Shown here one piece after another: positions 15,956-23,599 of a stretch of DNA of 23,615 bases. The position numbers and the translations under genes are program-made. Source of the stretch: a virus; IMG/VR virus record IMGVR_UViG_3300046002_000117, positions 1-23,615 of that record. One strand, 5' to 3'. The notes under the pieces were generated by a model that saw only the letters and a list, made by a program, of their open reading frames with translations, was not told the origin of the DNA and searched no databases. Position 1 is the stretch's first letter. Every line of letters begins with the position of its first letter.

Positions 15956-16618
15956 TTACATCACCAGTGGTTTGTAAGGACGAAGCAAGGTGGCAACGCC
16001 AAACGGAACTTCATGCAATCTGCCATCGGTTGTGTTTGACCTGTTGTTATACAAATGGGTTAACAACATCAAAGCCGCCTGTTTAATAACAGGGAACGTG
16101 GACAAAAACCCCGAACTTTGGGTGTACGTCACAATGATTGGATTCTCAACAAACTGATTTAACGTGTTTGGAATCGTGTTCAAAATAACGCGGTTACCCG
16201 TTGGGTCGTATGAATATTCTGTTGACGCAATTACCACAGGCACAGTGTTTGATGTGCTGTAAAACTCAACACAATCAATGGTTACACCCGGACGCGATTG
16301 CGTTGGACCTGAAACTTCAGGCAAATCCAAATAAACGGCAGTGTTATACAAACCAAAATTGGTGTAATACACGCGCCATGTGGTTGGATAAATTGCGATG
16401 CCCAAATAATCTTCAATTGCCATGCGTGTGGCAAGTTCCAACGATTGCAGATATGAATCTTGGCTTTCGTCTTGGAACAGATTTAATTGTTGCGTGATTT
16501 CATCAAGCGTAAGCCATGGCGTGACCACATCGCGGTCAACTTGTTCCATCTTTGCATAGTTGTACGGATTACGATTGTTCGCGTAAAACGGTGCAAGTGT
16601 TAGATTTTCAACAGCCAT
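15956..16618 (-). CDS. Head-tail connector protein (HK97 gp6-like)
   Basis: This 220-residue protein contains W-L-T-L-D-E-I-T-Q-Q-L, then Y-L-Q-S-L-E-L-A-T-R-M-A-I-E-D-Y-L-G, which is the helical signature of gp6-like connectors. The C-terminal helix F-P-V-I-K-Q-A-A-L-M-L-L-T-H-L-Y-N-N-R is also typical. Such proteins form a ring under the portal. It has an inserted beta region between the helices (about 85-180), making it roughly twice the shortest members. The start has AAGGA 6 nt upstream. It is the first gene after the capsid pair. Confidence 0.82.
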   Translation of the reverse strand: MAVENLTLAPFYANNRNPYNYAKMEQVDRDVVTPWLTLDEITQQLNLFQDESQDSYLQSLELATRMAIEDYLGIAIYPTTWRVYYTNFGLYNTAVYLDLPEVSGPTQSRPGVTIDCVEFYSTSNTVPVVIASTEYSYDPTGNRVILNTIPNTLNQFVENPIIVTYTQSSGFLSTFPVIKQAALMLLTHLYNNRSNTTDGRLHEVPFGVATLLRPYKPLVM

Positions 16619-16632
16619 GACTGTTCCTTAAA

Positions 16633-17649
16633 TTAAGCCGCAGATGCACGCACACCAGCAAACGGGTCACGGACGGTGCTTGCAAGGCGGCGTTCGGCGT
16701 AAATGGTAACAAAACCGGGTGCTGTTTGTTCAAATACTTGTACGGACATTTCTTCAACGTCTGCAATGGTCATGAATCTATCCCAATTTGCCAAATAAAT
16801 GGGGAAAGTTTCTGACAAATATGAATTGGGGATAACAGGCCATCCGAAGATTGAACCAACTGCACCACCTTCACCGGGTTCTCCCAATTCAAGGAACAAT
16901 GGCAAACCTGCGGTGTCTTTCAACTGACGCAAAGTTTGAATCATTGTTGGTGTCATGTGCCATGCCGTTGTTGGCAATGCCCAATATTGCGCTGGCAATG
17001 AATTGGCAATGTTTGTAATCTTGTTATAAGTCGGTGTAGTTCCACCCAATGATGTTGTCACCAATGTGTGAATGCCGTTTGTAATGGCTGTACCGCTTGT
17101 TCCATAAGCCGCTGAACCACTCAAGTACGTATCCAAACCACGCAAGCCGTATGTCGCGCCTGTGGTGGTTGTGGTTGAACCAGATTGGTCGTTGTTTGTG
17201 CCCATAGACGCACCTTCTTGTTGGCTAAATTCTAATGCAAGGTCAGCCAACAGGGCTTCTTCGATACCATTAATGTCGTCCAATGCGGCTGTACGAACAG
17301 GCAATTGGGCGTTAATGATTCGGGTAGGCATAACCCAATAAGCAGTTGCCGTGTCGGGCGAACCGGTGTTAGGTGTTGCGTTTGGATTCCATGGGTTTGC
17401 GCCAGTTGCGTTACCAGTTTTGGCAACAAACTGAACAGCAGAAGAATTGGGCGTTTTAATGTTGCGTGTGCCCATACGGAATGGGTTGGCATAACGCAAT
17501 GTTGAAAAAGCGTCATCGAAATAAGTGCGACCGCCAATATCCAAGCCCGAGCCAGTCAATGTCGATGCTTCACGCAAGTCGATTGTTACTTTACGATTTT
17601 CGGCAATCGCCAATTTGATGCCGTCTAGAATTTTTTGGGTTGCACTCAT
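16633..17649 (-). CDS. Second HK97-fold capsid protein paralogue, no delta domain
   Basis: This 338-residue protein aligns with the preceding capsid protein over almost its whole length. Shared blocks are L-R-E-A-S-T-L-T-G-S-G (residues 25-35 here, 104-114 there), V/I-R-T-A-A-L-D-D-I, N-N-D-Q-S-G-S-T-T-T, G-L-R-G-L, L-P-x-Q-Y-W and Q-T-A-P-G-F near the end. It lacks the first ~80 residues, which in the partner form the scaffolding delta domain. HK97 capsid proteins make the icosahedral shell; a second copy may form special vertices or be a minor or alternative shell subunit. ATG at 17649 has AAAGGA 7 nt upstream; a TTG 18 nt earlier lacks one. It lies just behind a terminator, so expression is probably lower than that of its partner. 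It has diverged strongly, so the duplication is old. Confidence 0.88.
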   Translation of the reverse strand: MSATQKILDGIKLAIAENRKVTIDLREASTLTGSGLDIGGRTYFDDAFSTLRYANPFRMGTRNIKTPNSSAVQFVAKTGNATGANPWNPNATPNTGSPDTATAYWVMPTRIINAQLPVRTAALDDINGIEEALLADLALEFSQQEGASMGTNNDQSGSTTTTTGATYGLRGLDTYLSGSAAYGTSGTAITNGIHTLVTTSLGGTTPTYNKITNIANSLPAQYWALPTTAWHMTPTMIQTLRQLKDTAGLPLFLELGEPGEGGAVGSIFGWPVIPNSYLSETFPIYLANWDRFMTIADVEEMSVQVFEQTAPGFVTIYAERRLASTVRDPFAGVRASAA

Positions 17650-17670
17650 TTCAATATCCTTTAACAAAAG

Positions 17671-17695
17671 AAAAATGGGGAACCGAAGTTCCCCA
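17671..17695 (-). terminator. Rho-independent terminator (UUCG tetraloop) between capsid genes
   Basis: On the minus strand an 8-bp stem, TGGGGAAC and GTTCCCCA, closes a TTCG loop (17695-17676) and is followed by TTTTTCTTTT. C(UUCG)G is an unusually stable tetraloop. It starts 6 bases past the stop of the major capsid gene and ends about 22 bases before the ATG of the capsid paralogue. No promoter can fit in the remaining gap, so downstream genes must be read by leakage or antitermination, or the hairpin serves as an mRNA 3' stabiliser. Confidence 0.85.
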
Positions 17696-17700
17696 CTTCA

Positions 17701-19044
17701 TCAAGCACCAGTGGCTGTTGAACGATAGCGAATAATGCTAAATGGATCAACAATGCTGGAACACAGACGTTTTTCCCCGAAGAATGTGATAAATCCTGGG
17801 GCTGTTTGGTCGTAGCGACGCAGAACCATGTTCAGGCGGTCCACGATTGTATGACCACGGCTCCAGTCACCAAAGTACATTGGGTACTGGCTGTTAGTGC
17901 CGGCAGAACCACCAGAAGCGGTTGGGCTTTCAATGTAGTTGTTAACAACAACGTCGAAACCAAGCAACTTACCAACGATACCTTCGTACACCAATGGTGA
18001 CATACGTTCGAACACAGGTGTGCCGTTGTCGTCAACCAAACCGCGAATTCCAGCCAACATCAAAGGTGACACGACAAATTTGGCAGATGGAGTCCAATAT
18101 TGTTGTGGCAACAGGTGGATGAAATTGATAATGTCAGCAAATGTCACATTGTTTGCAGTACCAAAACCGTTTGTGGTCAATTGGTCATACGTTGCAATGC
18201 TGTGCAAACCATCGGATGTAGCAGAACCGCTAGAACCGAAAGCCGCTGTGCTGATTGTGCCGCCTGTGTAGGTGGAATTTGCACCGGGGTATGAATTCAA
18301 ACCGCGCAAACCAGATGTGCCACCAGTTGATGTGGTGGTAGAACCGGATTGGTCGTTATTGATAATCATGGATTGGCCTTCAGCGGCACTGAATTCGCTG
18401 AGCATGTCGTCAACGACGTTGCTTTCCAAACCATCAATATCGTCCAAAGCGGCGGTACGGATTGGGAACTGAACGTTCAAATCGGCAAGGTTCAATTGCC
18501 AAATGTTCGTTGCTTCAGTTGTAGCCGCGCCGTTGTTTTGGATTGTATAACCCCAAGCAGGTCCAGCATTGCCGGTTTTTGCTCTAAATTGGTAGGTTGA
18601 ACCATCAGTCGCAACAGTGCGTGACACGCCGCGCATAGGGTTCATCAAACGCAAAGCGTGGAACACGGGGTCATAAGCGGTACGACCACCGATGCCAGCG
18701 CCAGAGCCTGTCAATGTTGAGGCTTCGCGCAAGTATGCGTTATGCTGGTCAACAGATTCCCACAGTTTGATTTCTTTTTCCAAGCGACCGCCTGTTTTAT
18801 GGAAATCACGCAATTGCTCTTTAACCATGCGGTTAACATCGCCACGAATTGTCTTTGCGGGTGCGCGGATAATTTCGGGGACTTGAATAGAGGCAACTTT
18901 GGCTTCCAGAGCGGTTAATTTCTCTTGAATTTCTGCTTTTGCAGATTCCACAGTTGTGGCGACTTCGGCTTTCACCGCTTCAATTTTGGATTCGTTAGAC
19001 ACGGCAATCGCGTCAACTTTTTCCAGTACTTTATCCATAGACAT
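17701..19044 (-). CDS. Major capsid protein (HK97 fold) with delta domain
   Basis: The 447-residue protein has a charged coiled-coil N-terminus (about 1-95, Lys/Glu/Ala-rich), like the HK97 delta domain that acts as built-in scaffold and is removed by the protease. The mature fold seems to start near 100-105 (L-R-E-A-S-T-L-T-G-S-G at 104-114). It runs through N-N-D-Q-S-G-S (229-235), L-L-P-Q-Q-Y-W (311-317) and Q-T-A-P-G-F (413-418). Gene order portal, protease, capsid confirms it. I chose the ATG at 19044 because AAAAGGA lies 8 nt upstream, just after the protease stop. A longer frame to a TTG at 19110 would overlap the protease and has no Shine-Dalgarno. A strong terminator follows directly. 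HK97-type cross-linking cannot be judged. Confidence 0.93.
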   Translation of the reverse strand: MSMDKVLEKVDAIAVSNESKIEAVKAEVATTVESAKAEIQEKLTALEAKVASIQVPEIIRAPAKTIRGDVNRMVKEQLRDFHKTGGRLEKEIKLWESVDQHNAYLREASTLTGSGAGIGGRTAYDPVFHALRLMNPMRGVSRTVATDGSTYQFRAKTGNAGPAWGYTIQNNGAATTEATNIWQLNLADLNVQFPIRTAALDDIDGLESNVVDDMLSEFSAAEGQSMIINNDQSGSTTTSTGGTSGLRGLNSYPGANSTYTGGTISTAAFGSSGSATSDGLHSIATYDQLTTNGFGTANNVTFADIINFIHLLPQQYWTPSAKFVVSPLMLAGIRGLVDDNGTPVFERMSPLVYEGIVGKLLGFDVVVNNYIESPTASGGSAGTNSQYPMYFGDWSRGHTIVDRLNMVLRRYDQTAPGFITFFGEKRLCSSIVDPFSIIRYRSTATGA

Positions 19045-19057
19045 TTTAAATTTCCTT

Positions 19058-19846
19058 TTAAATGCGTTTTTCAAGTGCCTTAACCAACTCACGCGCTTCA
19101 AAAGCGGCAAGCAATGCTTCGGCTTCGTTTACCACCGCATCAGGCTCACCCTGAATTGGTAGAGATTCAAGTGGCTTCTGAACCGCCTCACGCTGTTCCA
19201 GAGCGTTCTTGAATACCAAAGATGCGGTGGTCGCATCTTTCCGAGTAAGACCCGCCTCACGCAGAGCCTTTTCGACTGTACGAATGTTCAATACACCTTG
19301 TGCGCTGAACATTTCCAATTTGTTAATTTCCGCATTGGGATTGTTTGGGTACATCACAACGGATACTTCGCGCAAACCACCCTTGGTAATTTGGAAATAA
19401 CCTTCTTCGTAATCATCTTCGCATGGGTTGCCTTCTGCATCTACCCAACAGGCTTCGTCTGCATACGCGCCAACAGAAACGCCACCAAACATCTTGGGGG
19501 ATTCTTTTAGGATTTGATAAAGGTCATTGCCGCCCACAGTGTTTGTGTACAAGCGGCCTTTTGCTGTCATGCCGGTATCATCAAATTCAAATGAATACCA
19601 TTCGCCCATTGGCATGCCAAGGTCATTGTGATTCAAGAACATCGGCAAAGGTTTGCCGCTTTCATTAAATTCATTTGCCCAATCCATGAAGCCTTCAGGT
19701 TGGTAATTGAATTTCCTACCATCTGCGCCTTCGCGTGCGCCCCATGTGGTGCATACCGCTTCAATCAACCCGCTTGGCTGGGCGGCCTCGTTTGCGTTTG
19801 GCGTTAGGCTGACTTTGGCTTCGCAAATCAGATTTAATTGTTTCAT
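19058..19846 (-). CDS. Prohead maturation protease (S78/HK97 family)
   Basis: This is a 262-residue serine protease of the assemblin-like fold that trims capsid delta domains inside the prohead and then itself. The conserved core covers about 26-170. His73 in F-L-N-H-N-D, Ser124 in G-G-V-S-V-G and an acidic residue in L-R-E-V-S-V-V (Glu160) match the S78 catalytic sites. The C-terminal 80 residues are helical and probably mediate scaffold contact. The ATG at 19846 has GGGGTG 5 nt upstream. Its first 28 codons overlap, in another frame, the end of the AT-hook ORF. It ends 13 nt before the capsid start. Confidence 0.9.
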   Translation of the reverse strand: MKQLNLICEAKVSLTPNANEAAQPSGLIEAVCTTWGAREGADGRKFNYQPEGFMDWANEFNESGKPLPMFLNHNDLGMPMGEWYSFEFDDTGMTAKGRLYTNTVGGNDLYQILKESPKMFGGVSVGAYADEACWVDAEGNPCEDDYEEGYFQITKGGLREVSVVMYPNNPNAEINKLEMFSAQGVLNIRTVEKALREAGLTRKDATTASLVFKNALEQREAVQKPLESLPIQGEPDAVVNEAEALLAAFEARELVKALEKRI

Positions 19847-19976
19847 TTATCACCCCGTTGTGAATAGATTGATTGTCGTCTGTTATCTTATGGGGTTTTT
19901 CTATTACGGCGAGTGTAACATTATCTGACTTTACTTGTGAAGTCAAATGTGCCAGCATTTTTTTCAGATTATTCAT
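19761..19976 (-). CDS. Small protein with C-terminal AT-hook-like motif, overprinting protease start
   Basis: The 71-residue ORF starts on a TGATG overlap with the portal stop. It fills the otherwise empty 129-base gap before the protease and then runs 86 bases into the protease gene in another frame. Residues 1-35 look helical; the middle is polar. Residues 60-69 read K-R-K-R-G-R-P-A-K-R, which contains the R-G-R-P core of AT-hooks that bind the minor groove of AT-rich DNA. The stop follows two residues later. I know no named family. Coupled start and gap filling argue that it is translated; a weak Shine-Dalgarno and lack of a homologue in memory argue caution. A DNA-binding or head-assembly role is inference. 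Confidence 0.6.
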   Translation of the reverse strand: MNNLKKMLAHLTSQVKSDNVTLAVIEKPHKITDDNQSIHNGVINETIKSDLRSQSQPNAKRKRGRPAKRVD

Positions 19977-21376
19977 CAGGTCGTCCCGATGTTCATCTTA
20001 CTTTTCTGATTACCGCCGCCGCCACCCGTGTCTTGTGGTGAAGTGCCCGCAATTGGTTTATCTGCCTTTTTATCAAGCGGTGCAAGAATGTCACCACCAT
20101 CAATTTCGGGCATGTTCATGTATTCACGCGCTTCGTTGACCGTCATGATACCCGCTTTAACGCCAGACGTCACAAAATTCATTTGGTCCAATGCCGCGCC
20201 CTTTAAAAAGTCCTTGGTATCAAAACGCACGCAAAGGTTTGGATAACCTTTCAACAAATGCTGTTTCAATTTTTGCTCAAGGCTAATAACAGTTGGATAC
20301 ATCACGGTTTTATAAAACTCGTCCAACATGGTTTGGGTATTGTTATATTTTTGGTCCGCAATACCAAGCATTGCAGGGGGCACGCCAAACAAACCGCAAA
20401 TGCGCTTCATTGTTTGCTCTTTTAACGCGGCGGCTTCTGCGTCTTGCAACGTAAGCATCTTGATTGCGTCATACTTCATGCCTTGGTCAAGCAACATACC
20501 TTGACCCGCTTTGCTTGGGTCACTGGCGCGACTGCCCGTCATGGCGTTCCACGTTTCTTTAATACGTGAAGCAATTTCCTTAAATTTTGCGTCAGGGATA
20601 ACTTGGTCGGTGTAGAAAATGCCCGAAGGCTTTGCACCGTTTTGCATAATAAAGTTGGCGTAAACGTCAATGTCAGAATCCAATGCCACCAACTCGGTTG
20701 CCAAGATGCCTTTGTTAAAACCTGACGAACCTTGCCATGCCGCTTCTTTTACGTGCATAACTTGAAACGCGTCCAATGGTTCATCTTTGCTAAACCCATA
20801 TGAAGGCGTAGACAATCGATAAGACGGGTAACGCGTGGGCGTTAATTGAACAGTAATTAACGTTGCGTCAAGGTTATACATTTCCAAAGGCGTTGTGCTG
20901 GAATTCTTTTGGTTTTCACGCCACCACAATGTAAATGATTCACCGGCAAGGTCTTGCCACATCATCCATTGATACCAAAATTCGTATGCGCTTTGAAAAT
21001 TGTTTGGGTTTTGCAAAAGGTTCAAAACCTGACGCGCTTTTGCTTTGTCGCGTGCGCCAACGTTTTTATCGGTTAACGCATTTACAAAACTACCATCTTC
21101 AGCCTTGGACATAATACTAATGCCGCATTGAGATAATGCACGCGCTTTAACGCCAACGCATCCCATAACGGTTGAATTACGCGTAAGGGCTGATATATCC
21201 AATACCCGACCCGCAACTGTGGTGCTGGAAGTGGTTACATATAACAGTTGCTGACCCGCAGATTGTTGTCTTTGCGTGCCATAAATGACCTGATTACCTA
21301 ATTGGAGTTGACCAAGAACCGTGTTCGATTCGTTCAGATTTTGTTTTTTCTTAGCGAAAATGTCCAAAATACCCAT
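19976..21376 (-). CDS. Portal protein (HK97 family)
   Basis: The 466-residue protein is a dodecameric ring subunit through which DNA enters and leaves the head. It starts with M-G-I-L-D-I-F-A-K-K-K, and the core shows the family blocks V-M-G-C-V-G-V-K-A-R-A-L, then F-W-Y-Q-W-M-M-W-Q-D-L-A-G-E-S-F, then I-C-G-L-F-G-V-P-P-A-M-L-G and T-V-N-E-A-R at the end. A Gly-run and a Lys-rich tail close the chain (G-G-G-G-G-N-Q-K-S-K). The start has GGGAGA upstream. It lies 30 nt after the large terminase and its stop overlaps the start of the small AT-hook ORF. Family and role are clear. Confidence 0.93.
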   Translation of the reverse strand: MGILDIFAKKKQNLNESNTVLGQLQLGNQVIYGTQRQQSAGQQLLYVTTSSTTVAGRVLDISALTRNSTVMGCVGVKARALSQCGISIMSKAEDGSFVNALTDKNVGARDKAKARQVLNLLQNPNNFQSAYEFWYQWMMWQDLAGESFTLWWRENQKNSSTTPLEMYNLDATLITVQLTPTRYPSYRLSTPSYGFSKDEPLDAFQVMHVKEAAWQGSSGFNKGILATELVALDSDIDVYANFIMQNGAKPSGIFYTDQVIPDAKFKEIASRIKETWNAMTGSRASDPSKAGQGMLLDQGMKYDAIKMLTLQDAEAAALKEQTMKRICGLFGVPPAMLGIADQKYNNTQTMLDEFYKTVMYPTVISLEQKLKQHLLKGYPNLCVRFDTKDFLKGAALDQMNFVTSGVKAGIMTVNEAREYMNMPEIDGGDILAPLDKKADKPIAGTSPQDTGGGGGNQKSKMNIGTT

Positions 21377-21406
21377 GTTTTTCTCCCAAATTTTGGTGAT
21401 CCTACA

Positions 21407-23077
21407 TCAAAACGAACGAAATCCAAAACTATCGCTTACATACGGGTTGTCCAACGAACAATGAGCCGCAATAATCATTGAGATAATTCCATCAACCTTT
21501 GCGGCTTTGTCGGCTTCGTTCTTGCGCACCTTGATATTACCATTGATATCTGTGTAACACTCGCAATTGCCTAATTGCCAACCAACAAACGGGTTGCCAT
21601 CGTGTTTAATTTGTTTGTTTAATATCAATTTTTCAATGTATTTGCTCGGATTGTTTAACACCGCCATGCCTTGCCCAACTTTTTTAACTGGGATGCCGGC
21701 ATCGTGCAAACGTGCAACTAAACTGGCGGCGTTATAAGCGTCATACCCAACTTCTTTGACATTGTATTTTTGGCATTGTTGGTTAATGATGTACTCGCTA
21801 ATTTCGCGGTCATCCATAACATTGCCTTCCGTTAATTTCAAAATGCCCGTGGAAATTGCCACTTGGAAAATGTCCAAATAGTGTTTTGGAATAAATGCAA
21901 GCGAATCTTCTGGCAAAAAGAATTGCCATTCCGCTTCATAATCCATTTCGCCAAAACGCTTCAAAGTACACACGGCGTTCAAATCGCGTGTTGCCGCCAA
22001 GTCAAACCCAATAAACACGGCTTCGGGTTCTTTGCGTGGTTCAACAATAATACATTTGGGGTCATCCCAATGTTGTCTGTCCACCCATGCGGCATTTGCA
22101 GAAACCCACACGTTTAGCGTTTTGCATAGGAATTCATTTAACGCGGCTGGCTTGTGTTTGGCTTCTTCTGCGCGTGCGGCAATGGCATCCTCAAATACGG
22201 ATATGCCATGCATTGGGTTGGCTTTGGCCCAATTAACGGGGTCACGCCAATCATCGCCAAGGTCTAGCCCGTACAGCAAGCCAAACCATCGCGGGTTATC
22301 GGTTGCCTCGCCACGAAGCATCGACTGATACATGGACAAGTCCTCATAAAACTTTGTGTCCTTCGTGAACGAGGCGGTCGTAATATACACGCGTAGCGGA
22401 TTTTGTCTAGCCACCATACCGGAATGCAACACTTCAACGCTGTTTCGGTCGGTAATCTGGGCGGCTTCGTCAACCACAACGGCAGACGGATTTTTACCGT
22501 CACCTGATTTTTTGGTGTCACGACTTAACGCCTTGAACATGGATTGCGAATCGCCTTTTTTCCCAATTGTGTATTTGCTTGGGTTAAACAATTCTGCCAA
22601 TTCACGGGGCATGGATTCAATAAACCCCTTGGCGGCATCAAACACAATGGTTGCCTGTTCGCGGTTGGTCGCCAATGTGAAAACTTCGGGTCCCGCTTCG
22701 CCAAAAAGCAATTCATACAGGGTTAAAACTGCGGTCAGTGTAGATTTACCCGCCTTGCGCGGAATAAACAAAATCACATCCGTGACCATGCGCTTGGAAA
22801 TATCTTTTTTGCTTCTAAACCCGTAAATGGCGCAAATTAGCAATATCTGGAATGGTTCAAGAACAACGCCTTCACCCGCTTGTGGTCCTTTGGTATGACG
22901 CAACGTTGCCGCAAATTGCAATACATGGTCAGGTGCGCGGCTGTCGAATATCCATTCCCATTCTTTGTTTTCCAATTGGTTTATAAACCGCTGGCAAGCA
23001 AGCCGAACATCATTGCAAACGTTAACCTCGCCTTTGGCAACTGAATGCGCATAGGCTATCCCGTCTTGGTAATTCAT
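21407..23077 (-). CDS. Terminase large subunit
   Basis: This 556-residue protein packages DNA. The ATPase half has Walker A at about 105-112 (I-P-R-K-A-G-K-S) and Walker B at 200-204 (V-V-V-D-E), followed by an I-T-T-A-S coupling motif at 232-236. The nuclease half has D359 in F-D-L-A-A-T, D446 in G-Y-D-A-Y-N and D529 in K-V-D-G, fitting the RNase H-like metal site. Its VGQG segment near 467-470 resembles HK97-type terminases. The start overlaps the small subunit stop (ATGA at 23077-23074), so the two are translationally coupled. The packaging strategy (cos or pac) cannot be decided here. Confidence 0.95.
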   Translation of the reverse strand: MNYQDGIAYAHSVAKGEVNVCNDVRLACQRFINQLENKEWEWIFDSRAPDHVLQFAATLRHTKGPQAGEGVVLEPFQILLICAIYGFRSKKDISKRMVTDVILFIPRKAGKSTLTAVLTLYELLFGEAGPEVFTLATNREQATIVFDAAKGFIESMPRELAELFNPSKYTIGKKGDSQSMFKALSRDTKKSGDGKNPSAVVVDEAAQITDRNSVEVLHSGMVARQNPLRVYITTASFTKDTKFYEDLSMYQSMLRGEATDNPRWFGLLYGLDLGDDWRDPVNWAKANPMHGISVFEDAIAARAEEAKHKPAALNEFLCKTLNVWVSANAAWVDRQHWDDPKCIIVEPRKEPEAVFIGFDLAATRDLNAVCTLKRFGEMDYEAEWQFFLPEDSLAFIPKHYLDIFQVAISTGILKLTEGNVMDDREISEYIINQQCQKYNVKEVGYDAYNAASLVARLHDAGIPVKKVGQGMAVLNNPSKYIEKLILNKQIKHDGNPFVGWQLGNCECYTDINGNIKVRKNEADKAAKVDGIISMIIAAHCSLDNPYVSDSFGFRSF

Positions 23078-23544
23078 TTAGCGAACGGACCTTTGAGAAA
23101 TTGGGCAACGGGGCTGTCATCTTCGGATTTACCGGCAGACAACCGACTGCGTGGGGTTAACCCTAGTTCATTCATGATTTGGATTATGAGCGTCATCGTC
23201 TTGTTACGCACCGACAAATATGGATTCGGGCCAACAGTTGCGCCACCATTAAACGTGGAAATGATGCCGCCCTTTTTAATTGCCGCCGTACATTTGACGT
23301 AAACATCAATGTGGTCAGCCAACATTGCCAAGGTGTGTTTGTCTTGGTCGTTGCCAATGCCATAAACGTTGTACAGAAATTCAGCCGTTTCTTCGATAAA
23401 CCGGTTTTTGTCCCATGCATCAGGGTTGTCCACCCATTCGGCTCGGGGGATTCTTTTTTTTAAATTGTCGGGCAACGCGGTAGGCATTCCCTTACGCGGC
23501 GTGGTCCCGTCAACCAAGTGGAGTTCAGGCGGTTTTTTGTTCAT
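23074..23544 (-). CDS. Terminase small subunit (P27 family)
   Basis: The 156-residue protein starts with a basic, Pro-rich tail (K-K-P-P-E-L-H-L-V-D-G-T-T-P-R-K-G), typical of P27-like small terminases. A helical middle contains T-L-A-M-L-A-D-H-I-D-V-Y. The C-terminal signature is N-P-Y-L-S-V-R-N-K (about 108-116) and E-L-G-L-T-P-R-S-R-L (about 127-136). It recognises the packaging site and activates the large subunit. It is the first gene of the packaging-head operon in view. The start is the ATG at 23544, preceded by CCGGTCC, which is not a strong Shine-Dalgarno. Confidence 0.9.
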   Translation of the reverse strand: MNKKPPELHLVDGTTPRKGMPTALPDNLKKRIPRAEWVDNPDAWDKNRFIEETAEFLYNVYGIGNDQDKHTLAMLADHIDVYVKCTAAIKKGGIISTFNGGATVGPNPYLSVRNKTMTLIIQIMNELGLTPRSRLSAGKSEDDSPVAQFLKGPFAK

Positions 23545-23580
23545 GGACCGGATGCTAATGTATTAGACCCCATGTTGTCA

Positions 23581-23599
23581 AATTACATTGCACGTAATT
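23581..23599. promoter_or_regulatory. Inverted repeat upstream of terminase, possible operator
   Basis: AATTAC and GTAATT (6 bp) are spaced by 7 bases, upstream of the first packaging gene. A TTGACA box (minus strand, 23581-23576) abuts it, but no good -10 lies 16-18 bases away. A separate 8-bp palindrome, TGCATGCA, follows at 23599-23606. This 71-base end of the window has no gene; it may hold a control or terminase-binding site. Confidence 0.25.

Noticed and set aside
17650-17667. TTG start adding six residues to the capsid paralogue
   Set aside because: It would put the AAAGGA Shine-Dalgarno inside the coding sequence; the ATG at 17649 uses that site properly.
19045-19110. Upstream extension of the major capsid gene to a TTG start at 19110
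   Set aside because: No Shine-Dalgarno, rare start codon and overlap with the protease end; the ATG at 19044 has AAAAGGA at good spacing.
22356-22826. 156-codon plus-strand ORF inside the large terminase gene
   Set aside because: It is antisense to the conserved ATPase region, has no ribosome binding site and resembles no known protein.
23553-23581. Sigma-70 promoter using TTGACA at 23581-23576
   Set aside because: The hexamer 17 bases downstream (TTAGCA) matches TATAAT poorly and there is no extended -10; it may be chance.
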